A DNA stretch of 60,464 nucleotides from an uncultured bacterium (GTDB lineage Bacteria; Verrucomicrobiota; Kiritimatiellia; RFP12; UBA1067). The notes beneath the pieces were generated by a model. That model ran no database searches, was not told the DNA's origin, and was given only the letters and a program-made list of their open reading frames with translations. The position numbers and the translations under genes are program-made. The DNA lies in the NCBI GenBank assembly GCA_902779075.1, contig CACZAK010000013.1, forward strand, positions 1-60,464, given 5' to 3'. Every line of letters begins with the position of its first letter. Position 1 is the stretch's first letter. This document shows, piece by piece, positions 23,986 through 30,941 of this stretch.

Positions 23986-24452
23986 CCTGGTCGTTGGATG
24001 ATTTGTTGCCACACCGTGCGCCTATGGTGTTGATAGACGGCGTGGAGTCGTTCGACCCCGTAGCCCGTTCGCTCACGGCGAGAGTGTCAATAACGCCAGG
24101 CCACGTCCTCTACTCCACTGCGCTTGGAGGCGTGCCGAACTGGGCTGCGATCGAGTTCATGGCACAGGCTGCCGCAGCGCTCGCCGGCTGCATTGACAAG
24201 GAACGCGATCCATCGCAGCCTGCGCGTCCAGGGCTTCTGCTCGGTACGCGTCGTTTGGATTTGCGCACAGATTCTTTCGCTGCCGGCCGCACGTACAGCG
24301 TGAAGGTCGTTAGCGAGTTCTGGGATGACGAGACGGCGTCTTTCGCTTGCACGGTCGTGGATGATTCCGGCACTGTTGTGGCGGAGGCGGCGCTCAACGC
24401 GTACCGTCCCAAGGATTTTGGAAAGTTTCTCAAGGAGCAGGCAAATACATGA
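23982..24452 (+). CDS. Hotdog-fold 3-hydroxyacyl-ACP dehydratase (ApeP-like)
   Basis: The 156-residue protein begins SLDDLLPHRAPMVLIDGVESF, the start typical of ApeP/ApeI-like dehydratases with the conserved PHR(A/P)PM. A central AIEFMAQAAAALAG is the hotdog central helix. It overlaps both neighbours by 4 bp. It would dehydrate the product of the neighbouring ketoreductase during polyene or fatty-acid chain building. Confidence 0.75.
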   Translation: MTWSLDDLLPHRAPMVLIDGVESFDPVARSLTARVSITPGHVLYSTALGGVPNWAAIEFMAQAAAALAGCIDKERDPSQPARPGLLLGTRRLDLRTDSFAAGRTYSVKVVSEFWDDETASFACTVVDDSGTVVAEAALNAYRPKDFGKFLKEQANT

Positions 24453-25126
24453 AGCGTGTTTTGGTGACAGGATCGTCGCGCGGCATAGGCAGGGCCATCG
24501 CCGAGCGGCTGCGGTCTGACGGCTTTGATGTGGTGACGCATGCGGTGCGGAGTCCGGACGCAGACCTCCACTTTGACGTGGCGGATCGTGATGAGGCGTG
24601 TCGAGTCCTTGAGGCGGACATTGCGGCGAACGGCCCTTACTACGGCGTTGTGCTGAACGCGGGCATCGCGGCGGATGCGCCGTTCCCCGCGATGGAGGAT
24701 GATGCATGGGACCGCGTGTTGCGCACGGATCTCGATGGATTCTACAACGTCCTCAAACCGCTGGTGATGCCCATGGTTTCTGCCCGCATCCGTGGACGCA
24801 TCGTGGCGCTTTCGAGCGTGAGCGGACTAGCCGGAAACCGTGGGCAGGTAAACTATTCGGCGGCGAAGGCCGGCGTGATAGGCGCGGTGAAGGCGCTTGC
24901 GGTGGAGCTCGCAAAGCGCGGCATTACCGTTAACGCGGTGGCGCCGGGCGTGATCGATACGGAAATGGCGGCGTCGCTGGAGTTTCCCGACGAGGTGAAG
25001 AAGGCGATCCCGATGCGGCGCTTCGGCACGCCGGAGGAGGTGGCTGCCGTGGTGGCATTCCTATTCCGCGAAGATGCGGCGTACGTCACGCGCCAGGTGA
25101 TTTCAGTCAACGGTGGCCTTTTCTGA
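24449..25126 (+). CDS. 3-oxoacyl-ACP reductase (FabG/ApeQ-like)
   Basis: The 225-residue short-chain dehydrogenase has the NAD(P) motif VTGSSRGIGRAIAERL, NAGIAAD, the catalytic Ser in VALSSVSG, YxxxK in VNYSAAKAG, and the C-terminal SVNGGLF close to the FabG consensus VNGGMYM. It reduces 3-oxoacyl-ACP. It is the last gene of the three-enzyme run; no second ketosynthase (apeR) follows. Confidence 0.85.
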   Translation: MKRVLVTGSSRGIGRAIAERLRSDGFDVVTHAVRSPDADLHFDVADRDEACRVLEADIAANGPYYGVVLNAGIAADAPFPAMEDDAWDRVLRTDLDGFYNVLKPLVMPMVSARIRGRIVALSSVSGLAGNRGQVNYSAAKAGVIGAVKALAVELAKRGITVNAVAPGVIDTEMAASLEFPDEVKKAIPMRRFGTPEEVAAVVAFLFREDAAYVTRQVISVNGGLF

Positions 25127-25380
25127 ATGTGATGCGGTATTTTTCACCCATGCGTATTGGGATTTGGAAACAACCAAGACAACTTTCAAGAACAACATAG
25201 TCCTGCGGGGGCACCTTGAACATTCAGAATCGTACAAGTTTGGGGATCGGCAAATGTGTGTGGGCGAGTTAGCCTGCGCGCCAAAGGCAAGTTGTTTTCA
25301 AACAGTTGTTTCCATTTAATGGAAGATTCTGAGGTGAATTACGGAGATGCGCCCATCAAAACCTGAAAGGCTGTTTCCGC
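25127..25380. other. Intergenic, no supportable gene
   Basis: The stretch is AT-richer and contains one frame with no ribosome site or motif. At its end, 25356-25388, lies a 33-bp segment repeated upstream of the toxin-antitoxin pair in the prophage (29474-29506) with four mismatches. Confidence 0.5.
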
Positions 25381-25410
25381 TTGCGCGGAACGGCGGGAAG
25401 ATGGTATAAT
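25381..25410 (+). promoter_or_regulatory. Promoter of the VapBC-type pair
   Basis: TTGCGC (25381-25386) and TATAAT (25405-25410) are 18 bp apart. The -35 region lies inside the 33-bp segment shared with 29474-29506. Confidence 0.65.
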
Positions 25411-25451
25411 TGCGTTTGCGTTTTGAAGTGAAGATAAAATGGAGTGAAAAA

Positions 25452-25742
25452 ATGGCTTGCGTGACGGTGAGAGACTTACCCGCAAAGACACTTAGCGCGC
25501 TCAAGAAACGGGCGGGCATGAACCGCCGTAGCTTGAACAGCGAGATCCTGTACATCTTCGACCGCGTCGTTTCCGGCCTGTCCGAATTCGACGTAATCCG
25601 GGAGACGAGGGCCGCAAGGCAGCTTGCCGCGCTGCGCGCCGTTGCCGGGAAATGGGTGGACGACAGGAGCGCAGAGGAAATCATAGCGGAGATCGAGGGG
25701 GCGCGGACGCCAGGCAGGGAGGTGGACTTTGATATTGCTTGA
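25452..25742 (+). CDS. VapB/FitA-type antitoxin
   Basis: The 96-residue protein starts ACVTVRDLPAKTLSALKKRA, a FitA-type ribbon-helix-helix, and has the toxin-binding tail AARQLAALRAVAGKWVDDRS then EEIIAEIEGARTPGREVDF. It binds its own promoter and neutralises the PIN toxin encoded by the next gene, which it overlaps by 14 bp. Start ATG has GGAG 7 bp upstream. Confidence 0.8.
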   Translation: MACVTVRDLPAKTLSALKKRAGMNRRSLNSEILYIFDRVVSGLSEFDVIRETRAARQLAALRAVAGKWVDDRSAEEIIAEIEGARTPGREVDFDIA

Positions 25743-26121
25743 CACGAACGTCGTGATCCACGTCCTGAAGAAGAGAATGCCCGTGGTGCGGAGGTACGCG
25801 GAACACGTTGGCGACATGGCAATTCCCTCGATGGTCCAGGGCGAGCTCCTTTTCGGCGTCGCGAAGTCGAATGACCCAGCGCGGAACATGGAGCTGCTGA
25901 AAACCCTCGCCGATTCCCTGCCGGTCATGCACACGAACGACGCAATCATGCAGACGTTCGCCACGCAGAAGGCCGCGCTGGCTGCGCGCGGCGAGATCGT
26001 GGACGACGCCGACATACTGATCGCGGCGACCGCGCTCGTGTACGGTGCGACGCTGGCGACGTGCAACGTGCGCCACTTCGTACGGTTCGACGGGCTTCTC
26101 ATGGAGGACTGGAGCGCGTGA
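25729..26121 (+). CDS. PIN-domain ribonuclease toxin (VapC-type)
   Basis: The 130-residue protein shows the complete PIN set: Asp in LLDTNVVIHVL, Glu in MVQGELLFGVAKS, Asp pair in IVDDADILIAATA and the terminal ATCNVRHFVRFDGL. PIN toxins cut RNA, often tRNA or rRNA. The start is probably TTG 25729 inside the antitoxin gene. The intact sequence allows direct comparison with the broken PIN gene at 10514. Confidence 0.85.
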   Translation: MILLDTNVVIHVLKKRMPVVRRYAEHVGDMAIPSMVQGELLFGVAKSNDPARNMELLKTLADSLPVMHTNDAIMQTFATQKAALAARGEIVDDADILIAATALVYGATLATCNVRHFVRFDGLLMEDWSA

Positions 26122-26159
26122 CCGGCGGGAGACTACATCGGAAAGGAAAGGCTGACAGA

Positions 26160-26519
26160 ATGATGCTGAAAGAGAGAACCAGACGGACGCGGGCGGCGAC
26201 GCTCGACCTGGACCTTGCGCAACGTGCGGAGCGCAAGCTGAACCGCTACAACATGGACCTGAACGGCGTTCTGGCGTTTATCGTCGCCGTTCGCGGGCTT
26301 CCGGATCTGCGCAACGCTCCGCAGACGATGGACTTCACTGCGCACGGGCAGACGTTCACGGCGGACGTGACGCCTGATCCGACCGGCGGATATTGCGCGA
26401 CCGTTCGCGGGCATGATGACTGCTTCACCGAGGCCGACACGCTTCCAGAGCTGCGCAGGAATCTCGTCGAAGTCACGGAGGCCATGGTGTTTGGCATGGG
26501 CGAGAAGGTGGCGCGATGA
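26160..26519 (+). CDS. HicB-type antitoxin with an extra N-terminal ribbon-helix-helix-like part
   Basis: The 119-residue protein has a HicB half (FTADVTPDPTGGYCATVRGH, TEADTLPELRRNLVEVTEAM) that mimics a partly degraded RNase H fold. Its first 50 residues (RTRRTRAATLDLDLAQRAE then NRYNMDLNGVLAFIVAVRG) are unusual for HicB and closely resemble the orphan antitoxin at 30241. HicB proteins normally place their DNA-binding part at the C-terminus. It overlaps hicA by 4 bp, with antitoxin first. Confidence 0.75.
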   Translation: MMLKERTRRTRAATLDLDLAQRAERKLNRYNMDLNGVLAFIVAVRGLPDLRNAPQTMDFTAHGQTFTADVTPDPTGGYCATVRGHDDCFTEADTLPELRRNLVEVTEAMVFGMGEKVAR

Positions 26520-26716
26520 AACCGCTGACCGCGCAACAGGTGGAGCGCATCCTGAAGGCCAACGGATTCAAACACGACCGCACAAACGGGAGCCACTGGA
26601 TATGGGACAACGGGGCCGGCCGTTCCGTTCCCGTTCCCCACCACGGCAACAGGCCTCTGCGGCAAGGTACGCTGCATTCGATATTCAGACTTGCGGGGAT
26701 GCCTCCGCCGACGTGA
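26516..26716 (+). CDS. HicA-type mRNA interferase toxin
   Basis: The 66-residue protein reads TAQQVERILKANGFKH, RTNGSHWIW and VPHHGNRPLRQGTLHSIFR, matching HicA (double-stranded RNA-binding fold) with the catalytic His in GSHW. It inhibits translation by cleaving mRNA unless bound by HicB. Confidence 0.85.
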   Translation: MKPLTAQQVERILKANGFKHDRTNGSHWIWDNGAGRSVPVPHHGNRPLRQGTLHSIFRLAGMPPPT

Positions 26717-26741
26717 CCGGAAACTTTTCCGGAGCGATATA

Positions 26742-26924
26742 ATGGACGCCATGGAAAACCAGGACACAGAAGAAGACACCCGCCAGCAGACCCTCTCTTC
26801 CGAAGGTCTGCTTCTCGGTTTCGTTCTCGTAGTGTTGTTCATCGTCGTCACGGCCTTCATCTTTGCAAAGCTGGGGATTGAGCCTCCGCGTGAGGTCGGG
26901 CCGCTTCCGTGGATGGCGAAGTAG
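26742..26924 (+). CDS. Small single-pass membrane protein
   Basis: The 60-residue protein has an acidic N-terminus (ENQDTEEDTRQQ) and one transmembrane helix (LLLGFVLVVLFIVVTAFIFA). No family recognised. A GGAG lies close before ATG. It is the first of three tiny genes in a row before the tRNA-Pro fragment; a possible hairpin (CCGGAAACTTTTCCGG, 26716-26733) separates it from hicA. Confidence 0.5.
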   Translation: MDAMENQDTEEDTRQQTLSSEGLLLGFVLVVLFIVVTAFIFAKLGIEPPREVGPLPWMAK

Positions 26925-26931
26925 TTGCGCC

Positions 26932-27096
26932 ATGTTTGAAAGTGATGACTTCATAGCCGGGCTTGCGATCGGAACGTTGATCGACGGAGACGACGCTGTT
27001 CCCAAGTGGCGCTGGATTGATTTTGTCGTTTACGGCGTTGCCGGAATTGTCGCACTTGTCGTCGTCGGCGGCATTGCCTGGCTTATCTGCCGATAG
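26932..27096 (+). CDS. Small single-pass membrane protein
   Basis: The 54-residue protein has an acidic soluble start (FESDDFIAGLAIGTLIDGDD) and a C-terminal transmembrane helix (FVVYGVAGIVALVVVGGIAW). It follows the previous small membrane gene by 7 bp. No family recognised. Confidence 0.45.
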   Translation: MFESDDFIAGLAIGTLIDGDDAVPKWRWIDFVVYGVAGIVALVVVGGIAWLICR

Positions 27097-27119
27097 TCAT
27101 GTGACAAACTCTACCCGCA

Positions 27120-27302
27120 ATGACAGAAGAAGAGAAAGAATTGCTTACGCCTTGCGACGTGTGCCAGTACAGGGAAAGCCGGTCCGAGTGCTTTCTGTGT
27201 CCGCACGAGCTGACGCCGAAGTTGAAGGACTTAGGCTGTGGATGTCTTGCGCTCATTGGCCTGTTTTTCCTTTTCGCGCTTGTAGCTCGTCTCTTAGCAT
27301 AG
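27120..27302 (+). CDS. Small zinc-ribbon membrane protein
   Basis: The 60-residue protein has two CxxC pairs (CDVCQYRESRSECFLCPHE) that could bind zinc, then one transmembrane helix (CGCLALIGLFFLFALVARLL). It is the third tiny membrane-associated gene in a row. Function unknown. Confidence 0.5.
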   Translation: MTEEEKELLTPCDVCQYRESRSECFLCPHELTPKLKDLGCGCLALIGLFFLFALVARLLA

Positions 27303-27410
27303 CAGCCTCCTTCTTCGCCTTGAGGCGGCGACGGCGGCGGCACCCGACCGCTCCGCACGGTACGGAACGCGCCATGCCACGCACAAACGGCGTGGAACTG
27401 GCGAAAACCC

Positions 27411-27492
27411 GCCACGGGCGAGCGTCCGCTGATTCCTGGCCGTCGCACGGAGGCGGGCGCGGACGCGCCACGGGGGCGTTTTCGGGCCTAAA
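27411..27492. repeat. Dispersed palindromic repeat, copy A
   Basis: An 82-bp GC-rich segment with inverted arms GCGTCCGC (27422-27429) and GCGGACGC (27459-27466) is repeated at 30648-30732 inside the prophage. Both copies end with GGGGCGTTTTCGGG and a following CTAAA. It resembles a REP/BIME-type intergenic repeat. Confidence 0.65.
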
Positions 27493-27524
27493 GAAGTCAC
27501 AGGGCGCGAGTACGAAAATGGGGC

Positions 27525-27589
27525 GAAATCGACTTTGGTGATGGTCGGAGCGGAGGGATTTGAACCCTCGGCCTTTTGGTCCCGAACCA
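27525..27589. repeat. attL: left 65-bp attachment repeat with tRNA-Pro 3' fragment
   Basis: Identical to 44988-45052. On the minus strand it contains the 3' part of tRNA-Pro including the encoded CCA (27542-27544), T-arm and half the anticodon arm; the 5' half is missing, so this copy cannot make tRNA. Similarity ends at T27590 against A45053. Confidence 0.9.
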
Positions 27590-27647
27590 TATCAAGAAAT
27601 CGTTTTTCCCTAGTAAATTCGGCATATTTCATCTGGCAATAGCCTCT

Positions 27648-27669
27648 TGACCCCCATTTTGACCCCCAC
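27648..27669. promoter_or_regulatory. Putative integrase arm-type site, left
   Basis: Two copies of TTGACCCCCA-like sequence form a 22-bp block (TGACCCCCA, then TTTTGACCCCCAC) 58 bp inside attL. The same block with one mismatch lies at 44876-44897, 90 bp inside attR. Paired outer sites of this kind are bound by the N-terminal domain of tyrosine integrases. Confidence 0.6.
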
Positions 27670-27757
27670 TTTTGGCTTGCGATTCGGCCAAAAGTGTAAT
27701 ATACTGCTTGCCGTTGTCGCACATTGTAAACACGCCGAACGGCGAAAGGACAGAAAC

Positions 27758-29425
27758 ATGAGCTTGAAGATCCAGATCAACACGGACGGGACTTTCCGGT
27801 CCACATGGTGGGGCCGTCTTTCCGTGAAGGGCAGGAAGAGGGAAACCAACCTCGGCATCCCAATAGAGGGCACCGTCCCCGTGGACTCTTCTGGAAAGGT
27901 CCGGCTGTCCGCAACCGGCGACGAAGCCTTTGAACGATCGCGGAAGGCGGCGCAGAAGGCTTTCGAGGCATGGCGGCGGGAAGTGCAGAAGGACCCCGCC
28001 GAGCTACAGGCGAAGGCATACAAGGCGCGCACGGGCGAGGACTTGGGAGGCTTGCCGCTTTCCAAGCTCTACGCAAACTGGAAGAACCTCATGCGGGACA
28101 AAAGCCCGACCGCGACGTGGTGCGGCGTGGTCGAGACATGGCTCGCCCGTTTTGTGAGATTCTGCGAGGGCGAGGCGAAGAGGCGAAACACCAAGTGCGA
28201 GACGGTGAACGACGTGACGCCCGAAATCGCGGCGGCATGGTATGAACACATCAAGGCCGAGTTCGCCTGGAAGACCGTCAAGTCGAAGAAGAACCTCGTC
28301 TGCGGAATCTTCGCACGGCTCCAGGCGACGGGGCTTGCGCGGATAAACCCCTTTGCCACAATCCAATCACGGGGAGGCGGAAGCGGCGACAACCGCAAGG
28401 TCGCCCGCAAGGCGCTGGACCTGGCCGAGCTTGAGAAGGTGCTGGACTGCGCAAGGGGGGACGGCGCGCTGTACCCGCTCGTGGCGGCGGCGGCCTGCAC
28501 CGGCATGAGGCTGGGCGACGTCTGCAACCTGAAATGGGCGGACGTCGACTTGAAACAGGGGCTGATTACCTGCGTCACCGCGAAGGCGGGCGTGCGGGTG
28601 ACAATCCCCATTTTGGGACGACTTCAGGACGTGCTTTCCGGCCTGTCGCCGGATGGTTCCTCTTACGTGTTCCCCGACGCGCAGGCCCAGTACGCCCGCA
28701 ACAAGGACAAACTCATCCGGGACGTGAAGCCGCTCTTCGCGCGTGCCGTGATCGAGGAAGGGGAGGCACCGGCACCGGAGAAGGCCGACGGGCCGAAGCG
28801 CAGGCTCGAGGAGGTGGTAGGCGGCGCGGGCTTTACGGAGTTCAAGAGGAGACGGCTGCTCGAAGTCTACGCCCGCTTCAAGGCCGGAAGGCGGTCAAGC
28901 GAGATCGCCGCCGAGCTGGACGTCGCACGGTCGCAGGTCTCGATGGACTTGCGCGACATCGAGAAGCTGACGGGCGAGGAGCTGCGTCCGATGGCGGCGA
29001 GGAAGGCGCAGGCCGGCACGCGCCTCGACCTCATAGAGAAGACGCGGCAGGAGCGGAAAGTCGGCAAGCGGGCGGCCTGCATCTACGGGTGGCATTCGTT
29101 CCGGCACACGTTCGTCGTGCTGGCCCTGAAGGCGGGCGTGCCGGTGGAGGACGTGCGCCGCATCGTCGGGCACGGCGAGGCCGAGACCACTTTGAGCAAC
29201 TACTACAACCCGGAGGCGAAGCACGCCGCGGAAAGCCTCAGGAAGGGCATGGCGGGCACCGTGCTGGACGGCGGACTGCGGAAGGGGAGGAAGCGGGGCA
29301 ACGCCCCTACGCCCAAGAAGACCACCGCCGACCGGCTGCGCGAACTGAAGACCCTGGCCGACGAGGGGCTTATAACGCCCGGTGAATACGCCGCACAGCG
29401 CAAGGCCATAATCGGCGCGATATGA
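27758..29425 (+). CDS. Tyrosine recombinase/integrase with internal HTH and SHOCT-like tail
   Basis: The 555-residue protein has a SAM-like core-binding domain (about 120-230), the first catalytic Arg in ACTGMRLGDVCNLKWADV, HSFRHTFVVLAL, the His in RRIVGHGEAETTL and Tyr in SNYYNP. Between the Arg box and the HxxR box sits an extra roughly 60-residue segment with a helix-turn-helix look (RFKAGRRSSEIAAELDVARS then QVSMDLRDIEKL). The C-terminus DRLRELKTLADEGLITPGEY resembles a SHOCT oligomerisation motif. ATG 27758 has AAAGGA upstream. It lies next to attL and would catalyse integration into tRNA-Pro. Confidence 0.85.
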   Translation: MSLKIQINTDGTFRSTWWGRLSVKGRKRETNLGIPIEGTVPVDSSGKVRLSATGDEAFERSRKAAQKAFEAWRREVQKDPAELQAKAYKARTGEDLGGLPLSKLYANWKNLMRDKSPTATWCGVVETWLARFVRFCEGEAKRRNTKCETVNDVTPEIAAAWYEHIKAEFAWKTVKSKKNLVCGIFARLQATGLARINPFATIQSRGGGSGDNRKVARKALDLAELEKVLDCARGDGALYPLVAAAACTGMRLGDVCNLKWADVDLKQGLITCVTAKAGVRVTIPILGRLQDVLSGLSPDGSSYVFPDAQAQYARNKDKLIRDVKPLFARAVIEEGEAPAPEKADGPKRRLEEVVGGAGFTEFKRRRLLEVYARFKAGRRSSEIAAELDVARSQVSMDLRDIEKLTGEELRPMAARKAQAGTRLDLIEKTRQERKVGKRAACIYGWHSFRHTFVVLALKAGVPVEDVRRIVGHGEAETTLSNYYNPEAKHAAESLRKGMAGTVLDGGLRKGRKRGNAPTPKKTTADRLRELKTLADEGLITPGEYAAQRKAIIGAI

Positions 29426-29473
29426 ACCATTGCGGATGGAGGCATGAACGCCGTCAATGACTGCGCGGCATGG

Positions 29474-29506
29474 TCAAAATCTGACGGGCCGTTTCCGCTT
29501 GCGCGG
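29474..29506. repeat. 33-bp repeat shared with the VapBC promoter region
   Basis: Four mismatches against 25356-25388; both end in CGTTTCCGCTTGCGCGG or its near copy and precede a toxin-antitoxin pair. It likely carries a common -35 (TTGCGC) and possibly an operator. Confidence 0.6.
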
Positions 29507-29540
29507 CGTAAGCATAAATGATACACTATCGGCGCAACCC

Positions 29541-29858
29541 ATGAAAGACATCATCGAAACAGACGAGTGCAGGGCGTTCTACGACGGCATGACGGACGGC
29601 GAAAAGGCCGAGTACGAGAATATCTACGTCCGCCTTGCCCGTGACGGACGGCTTTCCGCGCCATACGGCGAGAAGGTGGCGGGCGAGGTGAACCTGTTCG
29701 CCATACGCATACGCACGGGCGGAAACGCCCGGTTCTTCTACGCATACGACGACGGGACGGCAGTCTGGATATTGAACGGGTACGAGAAGAAATCCGAGGG
29801 CATACCAAAGCGCGAAATCAAGCGCGCCCGCAAACTGAAAAGGAAGTACGGACTATGA
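29541..29858 (+). CDS. HigB/RelE-type toxin
   Basis: The 105-residue protein (KDIIETDECRAFYDGMTDGE, VRLARDGRLSAPYGEKVAGE, FAIRIRTGGNARFFYAYDDG, GYEKKSEGIPKREIKRA) has the order of basic and aromatic motifs of the phage-derived Gp49-like/HigB family, ribosome-dependent mRNA interferases. Toxin precedes antitoxin, as in HigBA. A GATACACT -10 lies just upstream. It overlaps the next gene by 4 bp. Confidence 0.8.
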   Translation: MKDIIETDECRAFYDGMTDGEKAEYENIYVRLARDGRLSAPYGEKVAGEVNLFAIRIRTGGNARFFYAYDDGTAVWILNGYEKKSEGIPKREIKRARKLKRKYGL

Positions 29859-30223
29859 AAACGAAAATGACTCCGGAACAGCAGGCAACCAGGGCGAGGC
29901 TGCTCGCCGAAACCAAAGCTCGCCACGAGAAGATCCAGAGCAAGCCCGGCTTCTGGGACCAGTACGCCGCATGGGATCGCGAGTACAACGCCACGGTGGC
30001 GATGCACAGGGCGAGGCAGGAGGCCAAGCTGTCACAGGCCGAAGTGGCGCGTAGGATGCACGTACCGCGCGCAAGCGTGCATCGGATAGAGCGGGGGCAA
30101 AACGTCACAATCGCGACGCTGACGAGGTATCTCCGCGCGTGCGGCTTCGACCTTATGCTCTCCTACGTGCCCATTGGCCAGAAGCGGAAAGCATCCGCGC
30201 ACGGTGCGCTTGCTATGGCGTGA
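29855..30223 (+). CDS. HigA-type XRE-family antitoxin
   Basis: The 122-residue protein has a C-terminal XRE helix-turn-helix (LSQAEVARRMHVPRASVHRIE, residues about 57-77) preceded by a charged N-terminal helix. It would bind HigB and repress the operon. It overlaps the toxin gene by 4 bp. Confidence 0.8.
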   Translation: MKTKMTPEQQATRARLLAETKARHEKIQSKPGFWDQYAAWDREYNATVAMHRARQEAKLSQAEVARRMHVPRASVHRIERGQNVTIATLTRYLRACGFDLMLSYVPIGQKRKASAHGALAMA

Positions 30224-30240
30224 CATCGGAAAGGCGAACG

Positions 30241-30462
30241 GTGAAGGCGAAATCCCGAACCAGGCGGCCCGCGCTGCTCGACCTCGACCTTGCGCTCCGG
30301 GCGGAACGCAAGTTGCAGCGGTACGGCCTGACGCTAAACGACGCCCTTGCAGAGATCGTCAAGTCACGCGGCTTGCCAAAACTGGCCGTGTACATCCGCG
30401 AGGACATGGCGGCAAGGCAGCTTGCCGCTATGCGGAAAACGGCGGGGAAGTGGGAAGATTGA
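30241..30462 (+). CDS. Orphan antitoxin (DinJ-like N-terminus, VapB-like tail)
   Basis: The 73-residue protein (start GTG) combines TRRPALLDLDLALRAERKLQ then YGLTLNDALAEIVKSRGL, near-identical in pattern to the N-terminus of the HicB-type protein at 26160, with AARQLAAMRKTAGKWED, the beginning of the VapB tail seen at 25452. The tail is cut short at TGA and no toxin gene follows. It is a mosaic and probably a remnant. Confidence 0.6.
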   Translation: MKAKSRTRRPALLDLDLALRAERKLQRYGLTLNDALAEIVKSRGLPKLAVYIREDMAARQLAAMRKTAGKWED

Positions 30463-30764
30463 CGGACGGCGCGCAGATCGCCGCAGGGGTGATACAAGCC
30501 GGCACATGAACTGATACGGCGTTTTCAATGCGAGGCGGTGCGCAGGTGAGGCGGGAAGGGAAACCACGGGCGGAGGACGCGGCGGGCATGGCCGCGCTCC
30601 TGGAGGACTTGCGGCCCGTGCTGGACGCATACAGGTGCGGCACACACGCCACGGGCGCGCGTCCGCTGATTCCTGGCGTGCGTCGCACGGGGGCGGGCGC
30701 GGACGCGCCACAGGGGCGTTTTCGGGTCTAAAATGGGCGGTTTACATTTTTTTACACTTTCCCC
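30463..30764. other. Non-coding stretch with dispersed repeat
   Basis: After the truncated antitoxin there is no supportable gene. The notable item is copy B of the palindromic repeat at 30648-30732. Confidence 0.5.
30648..30732. repeat. Dispersed palindromic repeat, copy B
   Basis: An 85-bp segment nearly identical to 27411-27492, with arms GCGTCCGC and GCGGACGC. The two copies lie on opposite sides of attL, one in chromosomal flank and one in the element. A shared CACAGGGCGCGAGT follows each copy at different distances. Confidence 0.65.
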
Positions 30765-30794
30765 TTGCGCACGTCCGCAGGACTATGGTATTCT
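30765..30794 (+). promoter_or_regulatory. Promoter with long leader, copy 1
   Basis: TTGCGC (30765-30770) and TATTCT (30789-30794) are 18 bp apart, followed by ATCCGCGTTCC. A leader of about 140 nt with a terminator-like hairpin separates it from ATG 30942. It is closely similar to 31964-31993. Confidence 0.6.
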
Positions 30795-30903
30795 ATCCGC
30801 GTTCCCCATTACGGGGCTTGTGAGGTGATGGTCACAGGGCGCGAGTGCGCAACGAAACAGATTGCCCGTTGGACGGCCCGGCAGTAATCAATGCCGACTA
30901 TCA

Positions 30904-30922
30904 CCCGTTCCGACGGGTTTTT
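30904..30922 (+). terminator. Terminator-like hairpin in the leader of the 30942 gene
   Basis: CCCGT-TCCG-ACGGG is followed by TTTTT. The short stem and U-run look like an intrinsic terminator or attenuator placed 20 bp before the ribosome site. Confidence 0.55.
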
Positions 30923-30941
30923 GCGTAATGAGGTGATAGTC

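Noticed and set aside
25113..25319. Small gene after the ketoreductase
   Set aside because: It starts inside the preceding gene, lacks a ribosome site and shows no recognisable features.
27542..27589. Second functional tRNA-Pro
   Set aside because: Only the 3' 48 nt are present; acceptor 5' strand, D-arm and half the anticodon arm are missing.
30528..30731. Small gene before the element leader
   Set aside because: It overlaps the palindromic repeat and has biased composition typical of chance frames in GC-rich DNA.
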